Of a stretch of DNA of 64,000 nt, positions 37,087-46,076 are shown in pieces. Below the pieces are notes generated by a model. That model searched no databases. It was given only the letters and a program-made list of their open reading frames with translations, and was not told the origin of the DNA. The stretch comes from Clostridium sulfidigenes (GTDB lineage Bacteria; Bacillota; Clostridia; Clostridiales; Clostridiaceae), in contig NZ_JPMD01000028.1 in the NCBI RefSeq assembly GCF_000732635.1, positions 91,060 through 155,059 of the forward strand. Reading direction: 5' to 3'. Within the stretch, counting starts at the first letter, position 1, and the number at the start of each line of letters is the position of its first letter. Position numbers and translations under genes: made by a program.

Positions 37087-38440
37087 TTATTTTTTTAAGG
37101 TATCTAATCTATCCTTTATACGTTTTTCATACCCCATTGATGTTGGAGTATAATATTTTTTCTTAAGTAACTCCTTAGGCATATATTGCTGTCTAACATA
37201 ATGATTTTCATAATCATGAGGATACTTATATCTTGATCCTTCATTTAAAACATTAGATCCGCTATAATTACTACCTCGAAGATGTAAAGGAACTCTGCCT
37301 ATCTCTTCCTTTTCAATGTCTTCAAGAGCTAAATTAATAGCATTATAAGATGCATTACTTTTAGGTGCTCCAGCTAAATATATAGTTGCCTGAGCTAGAG
37401 GTATTCTAGCTTCTGGCATTCCTATAAACTTCACTGCATTTAGAGCCGCATTAGCTATTAAAAGCGCATATGGATCTGCATTGCCTATATCTTCTGATGC
37501 TGATATTACAAGTCTTCTAGCTATGAATTCAGGATCTTCACCACCTGATAGCATTCGAGCAAGATAATGCACTGAAGCATCAGGATCACTTCCTCTAATA
37601 CTCTTTATAAAGGCAGATATTATATCATAATGATAATCTCCACTTTTATCATAAGTAACTTGTTTTTTTTGCATACATTCTTCTACTACATCTTGAGTTA
37701 TATGTATTATACCATCTTCCCTTTTATTAGTAGTTAAAACAGCTAATTCTAAAGCATTTAATGCTCTTCTCCCATCACCACCAGCATTATTACATATAAA
37801 CTCTTCTGCTTCTTTATATAACTTTATATTAATACTTCCATAGCCAAACTTTTTATCTTTAAGTGCTCTATTTAATAATGACACTATATTTTCCTTTGAT
37901 AAAAGCTCTAATTTAAAAATCATTGATCTAGATAAAAGTGCTTTATTAACTTCGAAAAAGGGGTTTTCTGTTGTAGCACCAACTAAGGTTACTATTCCCT
38001 TTTCTACATGAGGTAATAAACTATCTTGTTGGGTTTTATTAAACCTATGTATTTCGTCTATGAAAAGTATAGTTTTCTTTCCACTCATAGAAATTTCTCT
38101 TGTTGCTTCATCTATTACATTCTTTATATCTTTAATTCCAGAAGTTACCGCATTTAACTCAACATAGTTACACTTTGTAGTTTTAGCAATAATTTTTGCT
38201 AGACTTGTTTTTCCAACTCCAGGAGGTCCATAAAATATTAAAGATGTAATTCTATCACCTTTAATGCTTCTATATAATAGTTTATCCTTGGCTAATATAT
38301 GGTCTTGCCCTACAAATTCATCTAAATTACTAGGTTTAAGTCTTTGTGCTAAAGGTTCATTACTATTTAAATCTATATTATTTTTTTTTTTCTTTTGTTT
38401 CTTCTAAATCAAATAATGAGATATTATATTCTCTTTCCAT
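37087..38440 (-). CDS. rarA: Replication-associated recombination ATPase RarA, with apparent frameshift in a poly-A run
   Basis: RarA (MgsA/YcaJ) is a clamp-loader-like AAA+ ATPase acting at stalled replication forks. The ATG at 38440 (after GAAGGATG) gives MEREYNISLFDLEETKEKKK and then a stop at 38378, right after an A11 run (38381-38391 on the plus strand as T). Dropping one A restores NNIDLNSNEPLAQRLKP, Walker A GPPGVGKT, Walker B ILFIDEIHRF and the full C-terminal domain, about 450 aa in all. No good start exists between the run and the Walker A motif, so a shortened chain would be inactive. Confidence 0.87.
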
Positions 38441-38518
38441 TTACATCATCCTTCAATAAATACTTATCATATCATTTAAAACTAAAATTCATTCTATAAT
38501 ATATTAAATATAACATAA

Positions 38519-38554
38519 AGCCTTCCAGAATAAAATCTTTAACTCTGGAAGGCT
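38519..38554 (-). terminator. Terminator after the alanine/glycine symporter
   Basis: AGCCTTCCAGA (38519-38529) pairs with TCTGGAAGGCT (38544-38554). On the minus strand it follows the symporter stop codon by about 90 nt and precedes rarA. Confidence 0.6.
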
Positions 38555-38646
38555 ATTATCTCTATTAAAAGTCATTAAGGTAATAATCTGCATATTTGAT
38601 ATAGTAATCTAGTATTATAATTAATAATTATAATACTAATTATTAA

Positions 38647-40014
38647 TTATAGTAAGTTTTTGCTTTTCTTTTCATTGTAATCATCTAAACACTTTTTAAC
38701 CCCTGCAGATAACGCTAAAAGGGCAAGTAAGTTAGGGAATACCATTAATCCATTAAAAGTATCTGCAAGCTCCCAAACTAAATCAACTTTCATACCAGCA
38801 CCTAAGAATATAAATATCATTACTAATATTCTATAAGGGGTTATTCCTTTATCACCAAATAAGAATTTTATATTAGCTTCCCCAAAGAAATACCATCCAA
38901 TAATTGTAGAGAAGGCAAAGAAGAATAATGCTACTGATATAAATATTCCTCCAAATTCTCCACCCATACCATTAGCAAAAGCAGTCTGAGTTAATATTAT
39001 TCCTGTTTCTCCACTATCCAAAGCTCCAGTAGTCAGTATTACAAAAGCTGTTAAAGTTAATATAATAAAGGTATCTATAAATACTCCCATCATAGCTACT
39101 AACCCTTGTTCTGACGGATGATTAACCTTTGCAACTGCATGAGCATGTGGAGTTGAACCCATTCCTGCTTCATTTGAAAATAATCCCCTAGCAACACCAT
39201 ATCTAACTGCTTGTTTAATAGTTACTCCTACAACTCCACCAGCTATAGCTTGAGGATTAAATGCTCCAACTACAATCATTTTTAAAGCAGGTAATATATT
39301 TGCATAGTTCATTACTATTATAAATAAACTACCTATAATATATAATAGTGCCATTACTGGAACAATTTTTTCTGTAAAGGATGCTATACGAGAAACACCA
39401 CCTATAAAAATAACACCAGCTAATACAGCGACTACCACACCTACTATTCTAGCATCAACACCAAAGGATTCTTTAAAAGCACTTCCTATGGAGTTTGCTT
39501 GTACCATATTTCCAATAAAACCAAGAGCAAGTATAATAGTTATTGCAAAAAACACAGATAGTACCTTTGCTATTTTTTTATTCTTTAATCCATTTTTAAT
39601 GTAATAAGCTGGACCACCAGTAACTTGTCCATTTACTACAGTCTTGTATTGCTGAGCTAAAGTTGCTTCTGCGAATATAGTTCCCATTCCGAAGAATGCA
39701 CTAACCCACATCCAAAAAATTGCTCCAGGTCCACCCATTGCAATAGCTGTAGCAGCTCCGGCTAAATTTCCTGTACCTACTTGCGCAGCGATTGAAGTAG
39801 CTAAAGCTTGAAATGAAGACATTCCATCTGCTCCTGCTTTTTTGCCAAATTTTATTTTACCAAAAACAAGTTTAACACTTTCACCAAATTTTACAACTTG
39901 AACAAACTTTAATTTAAATGTAAAATAAATTCCTGTTCCACATAGTAAAAAAATCAATACATAGTTCCAAATAACTCCGTTGATACTCTTAACTATCTCT
40001 AGTAAATTATCCAT
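38647..40014 (-). CDS. Alanine/glycine:cation symporter (AGCS family)
   Basis: A 455-aa polytopic protein that imports alanine or glycine with Na+ or H+. The AGCS signature region is seen in ATSIAAQVGTGNLAGAATAIAMGGPGAIFWMW near residue 75-105, and RYGVARGLFSNEAGMGSTPHAHA near 270. GGPAYYI near 130 is also typical. ATG after GGGGAGGA. No glycine riboswitch is visible upstream. It stands alone. Confidence 0.93.
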   Translation of the reverse strand: MDNLLEIVKSINGVIWNYVLIFLLCGTGIYFTFKLKFVQVVKFGESVKLVFGKIKFGKKAGADGMSSFQALATSIAAQVGTGNLAGAATAIAMGGPGAIFWMWVSAFFGMGTIFAEATLAQQYKTVVNGQVTGGPAYYIKNGLKNKKIAKVLSVFFAITIILALGFIGNMVQANSIGSAFKESFGVDARIVGVVVAVLAGVIFIGGVSRIASFTEKIVPVMALLYIIGSLFIIVMNYANILPALKMIVVGAFNPQAIAGGVVGVTIKQAVRYGVARGLFSNEAGMGSTPHAHAVAKVNHPSEQGLVAMMGVFIDTFIILTLTAFVILTTGALDSGETGIILTQTAFANGMGGEFGGIFISVALFFFAFSTIIGWYFFGEANIKFLFGDKGITPYRILVMIFIFLGAGMKVDLVWELADTFNGLMVFPNLLALLALSAGVKKCLDDYNEKKSKNLL

Positions 40015-40195
40015 AATATCCTCCCCATGATGTTACAGTTTACTACCTTATATTCATTGTAAGTTTATTTTGTGAATTTTTCAACAATTTCGAACAACCT
40101 TGTATATTGGAATATGTAATGATACTATTTGATATTTAAATAGATAAGATTTAAATTATCATATAATCTTATAAAATATTAAAAATAAATAAAAA

Positions 40196-40229
40196 AACAA
40201 TGAAAAGCATTAGGCTCCTTCCCATTGTT
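40196..40229 (-). terminator. Terminator of tRNA-Leu(GAG)
   Basis: On the minus strand, AACAATG and CATTGTT pair directly after the tRNA, followed by seven T. Confidence 0.65.
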
Positions 40230-40234
40230 TTTTT

Positions 40235-40320
40235 TGGTGCAGATGGCGGGATTTGAACCCGCACGAGAATTCTCTCACTACCCCCTCAAGATAGCGTGTC
40301 TGCCGTTCCACCACATCTGC
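40235..40320 (-). tRNA. tRNA-Leu (anticodon GAG)
   Basis: An 86-nt class II tRNA with encoded CCA. The acceptor stem is GCAGATG with CATCTGC. The anticodon loop TTGAGGG lies between CTATC and GGTAG, a long variable arm follows, and the T-loop is GTTCAAATC. It reads leftward and is followed by its own terminator. Confidence 0.95.
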
Positions 40321-40410
40321 ATAATAATATAATTTTACTTAATTATTATATCATCATCTATTACTAGATTCAACAACTAAAATCAACTTAGTTTAAATCA
40401 ATTTAATAAA

Positions 40411-40449
40411 TAAACCCAATTTAATTTATAATAAATTAAATTGGGTTTA
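40411..40449 (-). terminator. Terminator of the polA-coaE-lytic transglycosylase operon
   Basis: Perfect 19-bp arms (40411-40429 with 40431-40449) 27 nt past the lytic transglycosylase stop codon. Confidence 0.75.
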
Positions 40450-40475
40450 CTACTATAATTATTGCAATATATGCT

Positions 40476-41054
40476 TTACTCTGCCTTTTGACCTAAATTG
40501 TATAGATATTTATATATTCTATGATTAAATTTAACCTTTTGAACATAACTTTTAGTTTCCTTAAATGGAATCTTATGAAGTTTTTTTCCATCGCTAGAAT
40601 ATTTCTCATCCTCAAGCCACTTAGTAACATTTCCAGGACCACCATTGTAAGCAGCTAATACAAGAATATAGTCCCCGTTAAAATCCTCACTCAATTTTTT
40701 CAAATACCAAGTTCCCATTCTTATATTAATCTCAGGATCTGCTATTATTTCTTCATTAAAGTTACTTAATTCTAGTTTTTCTGCAATCCACTTTCCCGTA
40801 TCTGGCATTATCTGCATTAATCCTATTGCTCCCTTTGATGAGCTTGCATCTACTGCAAATTTACTTTCTGTATTAATTACTGCTGCTACTAAATTCGGAT
40901 CTACATTGTACATCTCACTATATTCAATAATACTTTTTTCATACTCTAATGGAAAAAAGCCTTTTAATATAACTTTAAAATTAACAATAATAATTACAGC
41001 TATAACTATTATCAATATATTCTTCCTGGTCCTTTTATTAGATTTATAAGTCAT
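40476..41054 (-). CDS. Membrane-anchored lytic transglycosylase (Slt family)
   Basis: A 192-aa peptidoglycan-cleaving enzyme. One N-terminal membrane anchor (about 12-32) leads to a goose-lysozyme-like domain with the catalytic Glu in NTESKF near residue 63, GAIGLMQIMPDTG near 80 and AAYNGGPGNV near 145. It acts outside the membrane. 13 nt downstream of coaE, last gene of the operon. ATG after GGGGGAAA. Confidence 0.92.
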   Translation of the reverse strand: MTYKSNKRTRKNILIIVIAVIIIVNFKVILKGFFPLEYEKSIIEYSEMYNVDPNLVAAVINTESKFAVDASSSKGAIGLMQIMPDTGKWIAEKLELSNFNEEIIADPEINIRMGTWYLKKLSEDFNGDYILVLAAYNGGPGNVTKWLEDEKYSSDGKKLHKIPFKETKSYVQKVKFNHRIYKYLYNLGQKAE

Positions 41055-41067
41055 TTTTCCCCCTAAT

Positions 41068-41673
41068 CTATTTAAGCTTGCTTATTACTTTCATCACTTT
41101 AATCCTAGTTTCTTGCAGATTTCCACTATTATCAATGATAAAGTCTGCAAACTTACATTTTTCTTTTGTACTCATTTGATTATTTATTCTTATAGTTGCT
41201 TCTTCCATTGAAAAATTATCTCGTCTCATAACTCTCTCTAACTGTATTTCTTCGCTGGCAATAACAACTATTATCTTATCCATATAAGTATGAAGTTTAC
41301 TTTCTATTAATGTAGGTGCATCAACTATGCACATTTCTTCTCCTATATCATTATATTTATTTATTTCACTAAATATATCATGAAAAATATGAGGCATTAT
41401 TATATTTTCATATTGAGCTTTTTTATTTTTATCAGAAAATATTAGATTTCCCATTTTACGCCTTAGAAACTCACCATTTTCATCAAAATATTCATCACCA
41501 AAAACTCTTCTTACTTCTAATAAAATATTAGGATGATTCACAAGTACTTTTCTAGAAATTTTATCTGCATCAATAACCGGAATATTATTTTCCCTAAAAA
41601 TCATACTTATGGTACTTTTTCCACAACCAATGCCCCCTGTTAAACCTACTCTTAATATATTATTTTGCTTCAT
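41068..41673 (-). CDS. coaE: Dephospho-CoA kinase
   Basis: A 201-aa kinase for the last step of coenzyme A synthesis. P-loop GGIGCGKST near residue 14, DADKISR near 37, and VDAPTLIES near 118 match CoaE. It overlaps the end of polA by 14 nt, a conserved polA-coaE arrangement in Firmicutes. Confidence 0.94.
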   Translation of the reverse strand: MKQNNILRVGLTGGIGCGKSTISMIFRENNIPVIDADKISRKVLVNHPNILLEVRRVFGDEYFDENGEFLRRKMGNLIFSDKNKKAQYENIIMPHIFHDIFSEINKYNDIGEEMCIVDAPTLIESKLHTYMDKIIVVIASEEIQLERVMRRDNFSMEEATIRINNQMSTKEKCKFADFIIDNSGNLQETRIKVMKVISKLK

Positions 41674-44308
41674 ACCAAGTGTCTCCTATAGAAATATCTA
41701 CATCTAGGGGAACTTTAAGATCTAGTACATTCTCCATTTCCTTCTTAACTATATCCTTTACTAAGTCAAGTTCATCCTTATATACATTAAGTATAAGTTC
41801 ATCATGAACTTGTAAAATTAATCTACTCCTAAGTTGTTTTAATTTAAGCTCATTAGCAACATTCACCATGGCAATCTTTATAATATCTGCTGCACTACCT
41901 TGAATAGGTGCATTCATAGCTAATCTTTTTCCTAAAGCTTTTACAATTTTATTAGAAGATTTTACTTCTGGAATATATCTTTTTCTATGAAGAAGTGTTG
42001 TTACATAAGAATTTTCTTCTGCTTCTTCAATTACTCTATCCATATACTTTTGTACATTCCCATATCTCTCAAGGTATGTATCAATATACTTTTTAGCCTC
42101 TCCTCGTGTTATCCCTAAATCTTGAGCCAAGCTGAAATCACCTATTCCGTAAACAATTCCAAAGTTAACAGCCTTTGCATTACTTCTCATTGTCTTAGTT
42201 ACATTTTCAATTGGCACATTGAATACTTCTGATGCTGTAGAAGTATGGATATCTAAACTATTTCTAAAAGCTTTTATCATATTTTCATCTTCAGAAATAT
42301 GCGCAAGAACTCTAAGTTCAATTTGTGAATAATCCGCCGACAAAATTACTGAATCTTCATTGTGTGGTATGAAAACTTTTCTTATTGATCTTCCATTCTC
42401 ATTTTTGATTGGTATATTCTGAAGGTTAGGTTCTGTACTAGATAATCTGCCAGTAGTAGTTACAGTTTGAGTAAAGTTGGAATGTATCCTTCCATCTTCA
42501 TCTATTACATTTTTAAGTCCCTCTATATAGGTAGAGTATAGTTTTGTAATTTGTCTAAAATATAAAATTTTATTTATTATCTCATGTTTATCCTTTAAAG
42601 CATCGAGTACTTCCGCATTGGTGGAATAACCTGTTTTAGTTTTCTTTATTACTGGTAGGTCTAGTTTTTCAAATAATATTTTTCCAAGCTGCTTAGGAGA
42701 ATTTATATTAAATTCTTCCCCTGCCAAATGGTATACCTCTTTTGTAAGAGTATCAATCTCTCCACTAAATTTAGTTCCTAGATTCTCCAATTCTTTTCTA
42801 TTGATATTAAACCCTTCATATTCCATATATGATATAACCTTAGTAAGCGGTTGTTCTACTTTAAACAGTAGTTCTTCCATATCTTCTTTTTCAATTTCCT
42901 CTTTTAGGATTGTATATATTTTCTCAAGAGCTACAATTTCATTGGCTTTAAGGGAGTCTTCATCTCCGTCAAATGTCTTTCCTAGCCTTTCTTCGTAAAG
43001 TGTTTTTATGGAATACTCTGATTTTGATGAATCTAATAAGTAAGCTGCTATTTCCACATCAAAATTTACTAGGTCTAAATCAATACCAAGCTTTAAAAAA
43101 GCAGTATATCCATATTTAATACCATGGGTAATTTTTTCAAGGCTAGAATTATGAAAAATTATCTTCATTGCATTTATAAAGCCTTTTCTATCTTCTTCTA
43201 GCAATTTATCACAATAAAGTAGATACACCTGACCTTCTGACAATATTCCTATGGTCTTTACCATAATTTTGGCAAAATTACTTGTATCCTCCACATATAA
43301 CTTTACAAAAACCCTATTTTTTATATTAGGTATAACATCATTCAAATCTTTAATTTCATTTATAACTTTATAATCAACAACTTCTAATCTTTGATTTTCA
43401 GGAGTTTCAGAACTATCTTGTGAAAGATTTTCAAATTTATTAAGAAGAGATTTAAATTGTAATTTTAGACACATATCTCTAACTTCACAATTGTTAAAGT
43501 TTCCTTTAGTTCTTAACTGCTCCATAGGTATTTCTACAGGAACTTTAGTAATAATTGTAGCTAACTTTTTACTAAAAATTGCTTGTTCACTATACTCTTG
43601 AAGAGACTCTTTGAGTTTTTTACCACTGATATTAGATATATTCATCAAAACATCTTCTATGCTACCATATTCCTTAATTAACTTAAATGCAGTCTTCTCA
43701 CCTATCCCCGGAACTCCTGGAATATTATCTGATTTATCTCCCATTAGGCCCTTCACATCTATATATTGAGTAGGTGTTACCCCAAAATCTTCAATAAATC
43801 TTTCTTTATTATATATCTCTTTTTCTGTAATTCCTTTTTTATTTATAACTACATTAACGTTATCTGTAGCTAGTTGAAGAGCATCTTTATCTCCTGTTAC
43901 CACATAAACTTCCATACCTTCTTCTTCTGCTAAAACAGATATAGTACCTATTAAATCATCTGCCTCATATCCCTCTAACTCAAATACGCTTATTCCCATC
44001 TTGGATAATATTTCTCTTATTATAGGAAATTGCATGGAAAGCTCTGGAGGTGTTTTCTTCCTTCCTGCTTTATAATCTTCATATTCCTTATGTCTAAATG
44101 TATTAGAAGATTTATCAAAGGCAGCTACAATATAATCTGGATTTATATCTTCTTTAATTTTAAGAAGCATATTTAAAAACCCATATACTCCATTAGTATA
44201 AACGCCTTCTTTTGTTGTAAGTTCTGGTATAGCATAAAATGCTCTATATAGTAAGCTATTTCCATCTAAAACAGCTAAGCTTTCTCTATTAATTTTAATC
44301 ACATCCAT
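41660..44308 (-). CDS. polA: DNA polymerase I
   Basis: An 882-aa repair and Okazaki-fragment polymerase. The 5' nuclease domain (about 1-290) has FDKSSNTFRH, EADD and GDKSDNIPGVPGIG. A middle 3'-5' exonuclease-like domain lacks the DEDD metal ligands, so proofreading is probably lost as in other clostridial and bacillar PolA. The polymerase domain has motif A SADYSQIELRVLAH, motif B KAVNFGIVYG and motif C QVHDELIL. First gene of polA-coaE-lytic transglycosylase. Confidence 0.96.
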   Translation of the reverse strand: MDVIKINRESLAVLDGNSLLYRAFYAIPELTTKEGVYTNGVYGFLNMLLKIKEDINPDYIVAAFDKSSNTFRHKEYEDYKAGRKKTPPELSMQFPIIREILSKMGISVFELEGYEADDLIGTISVLAEEEGMEVYVVTGDKDALQLATDNVNVVINKKGITEKEIYNKERFIEDFGVTPTQYIDVKGLMGDKSDNIPGVPGIGEKTAFKLIKEYGSIEDVLMNISNISGKKLKESLQEYSEQAIFSKKLATIITKVPVEIPMEQLRTKGNFNNCEVRDMCLKLQFKSLLNKFENLSQDSSETPENQRLEVVDYKVINEIKDLNDVIPNIKNRVFVKLYVEDTSNFAKIMVKTIGILSEGQVYLLYCDKLLEEDRKGFINAMKIIFHNSSLEKITHGIKYGYTAFLKLGIDLDLVNFDVEIAAYLLDSSKSEYSIKTLYEERLGKTFDGDEDSLKANEIVALEKIYTILKEEIEKEDMEELLFKVEQPLTKVISYMEYEGFNINRKELENLGTKFSGEIDTLTKEVYHLAGEEFNINSPKQLGKILFEKLDLPVIKKTKTGYSTNAEVLDALKDKHEIINKILYFRQITKLYSTYIEGLKNVIDEDGRIHSNFTQTVTTTGRLSSTEPNLQNIPIKNENGRSIRKVFIPHNEDSVILSADYSQIELRVLAHISEDENMIKAFRNSLDIHTSTASEVFNVPIENVTKTMRSNAKAVNFGIVYGIGDFSLAQDLGITRGEAKKYIDTYLERYGNVQKYMDRVIEEAEENSYVTTLLHRKRYIPEVKSSNKIVKALGKRLAMNAPIQGSAADIIKIAMVNVANELKLKQLRSRLILQVHDELILNVYKDELDLVKDIVKKEMENVLDLKVPLDVDISIGDTWYEAK

Positions 44309-44511
44309 TCAAATTATTTAATCACTTTTATTGAATTCCTTCATTTTTTCTTATTATCCCCTATATTATTCTTTACTTTTTTGAGCCTAAAGTCAAGTAA
44401 ATAAACAGGATTCTTTTGATAAATGATTATATCATTACTTCATGTTATTAACAATAAAACTTGTAATTTTTAAATATAAGTTTTCATTCATCTTCATTAT
44501 AAGTATAATAT

Positions 44512-44532
44512 AGATTTTATTTAATAAAATCT
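44512..44532. repeat. Perfect palindrome AGATTTTATT-T-AATAAAATCT
   Basis: A 21-nt palindrome with 10-bp arms, directly beside the 57-nt palindrome at 44534-44590. Both lie in the gap upstream of polA and downstream of the DUF554 remnant. Confidence 0.6.
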
Positions 44533-44533
44533 A

Positions 44534-44590
44534 ATTTAATAAACCTTCTAAGATATAGATTAAATCTATATCTTAGAAGGTTTATTAAAT
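44534..44590. repeat. 57-nt perfect palindrome (28-bp arms, 1-nt centre)
   Basis: Arms 44534-44561 and 44563-44590 are exact reverse complements. This is the longest perfect inverted repeat I found in the window. It may act as terminator for the leftward glutaminase transcript, or be the trace of a small palindromic repeat. It lacks a strong T tract on either side. The rest of 44309-44649 is AT-rich without open frames. Confidence 0.6.
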
Positions 44591-44649
44591 GCAAAAATAT
44601 ATTTCTAAATACAACTAAGTATTTATATAAACAAATAAATAATAACTAA

Positions 44650-44800
44650 TCAAAAAATTGCTGGTAAATAATTCTTAACTTTAAATCTTGATATCTTCAT
44701 CATATTTAAGGCTAATTCAATAATTAAAAGTGAACCAGCACAAGTCATTTCTGCAATAGATGTATTTTTACCCTTACATTGTTTTTCAACTTCTAAAATA
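44650..44800 (-). pseudogene. C-terminal remnant of a DUF554 (YdfK/YqgA-type) membrane protein
   Basis: Right behind the glutaminase stop, another frame encodes about 45 residues ending at a TGA at 44650: GKNTSIAEMTCAGSLLIIEL then ALNMMKISRFKVKNYLPAIF. This matches my memory of the last membrane segment of DUF554 proteins (EM.A.GGLLIL.IGLNIL.I...V.N.LPAL). There is no start codon or upstream part; the remnant abuts the glutaminase gene. It is probably what a deletion left behind. Confidence 0.5.
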
Positions 44801-45707
44801 TACTTAAATCTAATTCATGGGATAATTTTTCTAGAATCTTGATTCCACCTATGCTATTTCCCTGAGCATCAAGAGCAGGACCTACAACTCCGATTCCCAT
44901 CCTTCTAGGTACTGCAGCCATTATTCCTCCACCAACTCCACTCTTTGCTGGAATTCCTATATGTACAGCAAACTTTCCAGATGCATCATACATGCCACAA
45001 GTAACCATTATGGTTTTAACTATTCTGCATGCCTCTCTGGATATAACTCTTTCATTATTTATAAGAACTCCATCATTGGCAAGCATAGCTCCTATCCTAG
45101 CTATATCTTTGCAAGTTATCTCCATAGAACAAGCTTTAAAGTAGACATCTAAAATTTCCTCTACATCTCCTTCTATTATACCATTACCCTTCATGTAATA
45201 AGCTAATGCTCTGTTTCTATTTCCTGTTTTCTTTTCACTCTCATACACATTGTAATTTATACCTATCTCATCATTTCCAGTTATTTTTCTAGTAAAGTTA
45301 AGTATTCTATTTATTTTTTCATCAGCTGTTTCTCCATTAATTAAAGACACTGTTGCAATTGCTCCTGCGTTTATCATAGGATTCAATGGTTGTTTTTGTT
45401 CATGAGTTTCCAAGTTAGTTATAGAATTAAATCCTGATTCTGTAGGCTCCATTCCCACTTTAGTGAAAACGTATTCTGTACCATTATCTAGGATTGCTAA
45501 CATTAGGGTTATTACTTTAGACATACTTTGTATTGTGAATTTAATATCCCAATCACCTGCAAAATATTCTTCACCACCTAAATTGGTAACCCAAATACCT
45601 AGAGCTTCTGGATTAGCTTTTGCAAGTTCTGGTATATATGAAGCCACTTCACCTTTACTTGTCCATTTTCTACAATCTTCAATTATATTTTCCAAGATCC
45701 TCTTCAT
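44793..45707 (-). CDS. glsA: Glutaminase
   Basis: A 304-aa serine-dependent beta-lactamase-like glutaminase that releases ammonia from glutamine. The active-site Ser-x-x-Lys is in SMSKV near residue 62; NPMINAGAIAT near 110, the conserved Tyr/Asn region and the C-terminal PAKSGVGGGIMAAVPRRMGIGV are all present. The ATG at 45705-45707 lies eight nt after AGGGGAG; an ATG six bases upstream is too close to it. Confidence 0.94.
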   Translation of the reverse strand: MKRILENIIEDCRKWTSKGEVASYIPELAKANPEALGIWVTNLGGEEYFAGDWDIKFTIQSMSKVITLMLAILDNGTEYVFTKVGMEPTESGFNSITNLETHEQKQPLNPMINAGAIATVSLINGETADEKINRILNFTRKITGNDEIGINYNVYESEKKTGNRNRALAYYMKGNGIIEGDVEEILDVYFKACSMEITCKDIARIGAMLANDGVLINNERVISREACRIVKTIMVTCGMYDASGKFAVHIGIPAKSGVGGGIMAAVPRRMGIGVVGPALDAQGNSIGGIKILEKLSHELDLSIF

Positions 45708-45865
45708 TATCATGTCTCCCCTCTGATTTAATTACTTACAGTTTTATTATATTAATCAAGTAACTATTTTTCAATACTTAAGTATTAACTTCTACACCAT
45801 CCTTATCTAAGATAAAAATACTATTGTAATCCTTAGGATATTGTGGTAAAATACTAAATGTACTA

Positions 45866-45952
45866 GCCGGTGTGATGGAATTGGCAGACGTGCGGGACTC
45901 AAAATCCCGTGGTGGCAACACCGTACCGGTTCGACCCCGGTCACCGGCACCA
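45866..45952 (+). tRNA. tRNA-Leu (anticodon CAA)
   Basis: An 87-nt class II tRNA with encoded CCA. The acceptor is GCCGGTG with CACCGGC. The anticodon stem CGGGA/TCCCG holds the loop CTCAAAA. A long variable arm (GTGGTGGCAACACC region) and T-loop GTTCGACCC are visible. A terminator follows at once. Confidence 0.95.
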
Positions 45953-45954
45953 GT

Positions 45955-45987
45955 AAAAAACCTCTTGATTAATCAAGAGGTTTTTTT
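45955..45987 (+). terminator. Terminator of tRNA-Leu(CAA)
   Basis: AAAAAACCTCTTGATT followed directly by its reverse complement AATCAAGAGGTTTTTT. Confidence 0.85.
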
Positions 45988-46076
45988 ATATTATAAACTT
46001 ATTTTAGCAAATGATATCATGAAATATTTAAACTGAAATATAATAATAATATAAAGTACTATTATTGGGAGTATCT

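Noticed and set aside
40015..40190. Glycine riboswitch before the AGCS symporter
   Set aside because: No GGAGAG/ACCGAAGG-type aptamer core is visible in this AT-rich leader.
40235..45952. Genomic island bounded by the two tRNA-Leu genes
   Set aside because: The enclosed genes (lytic transglycosylase, coaE, polA, glsA) are core genes with normal composition, and I saw no integrase or repeated attachment site.
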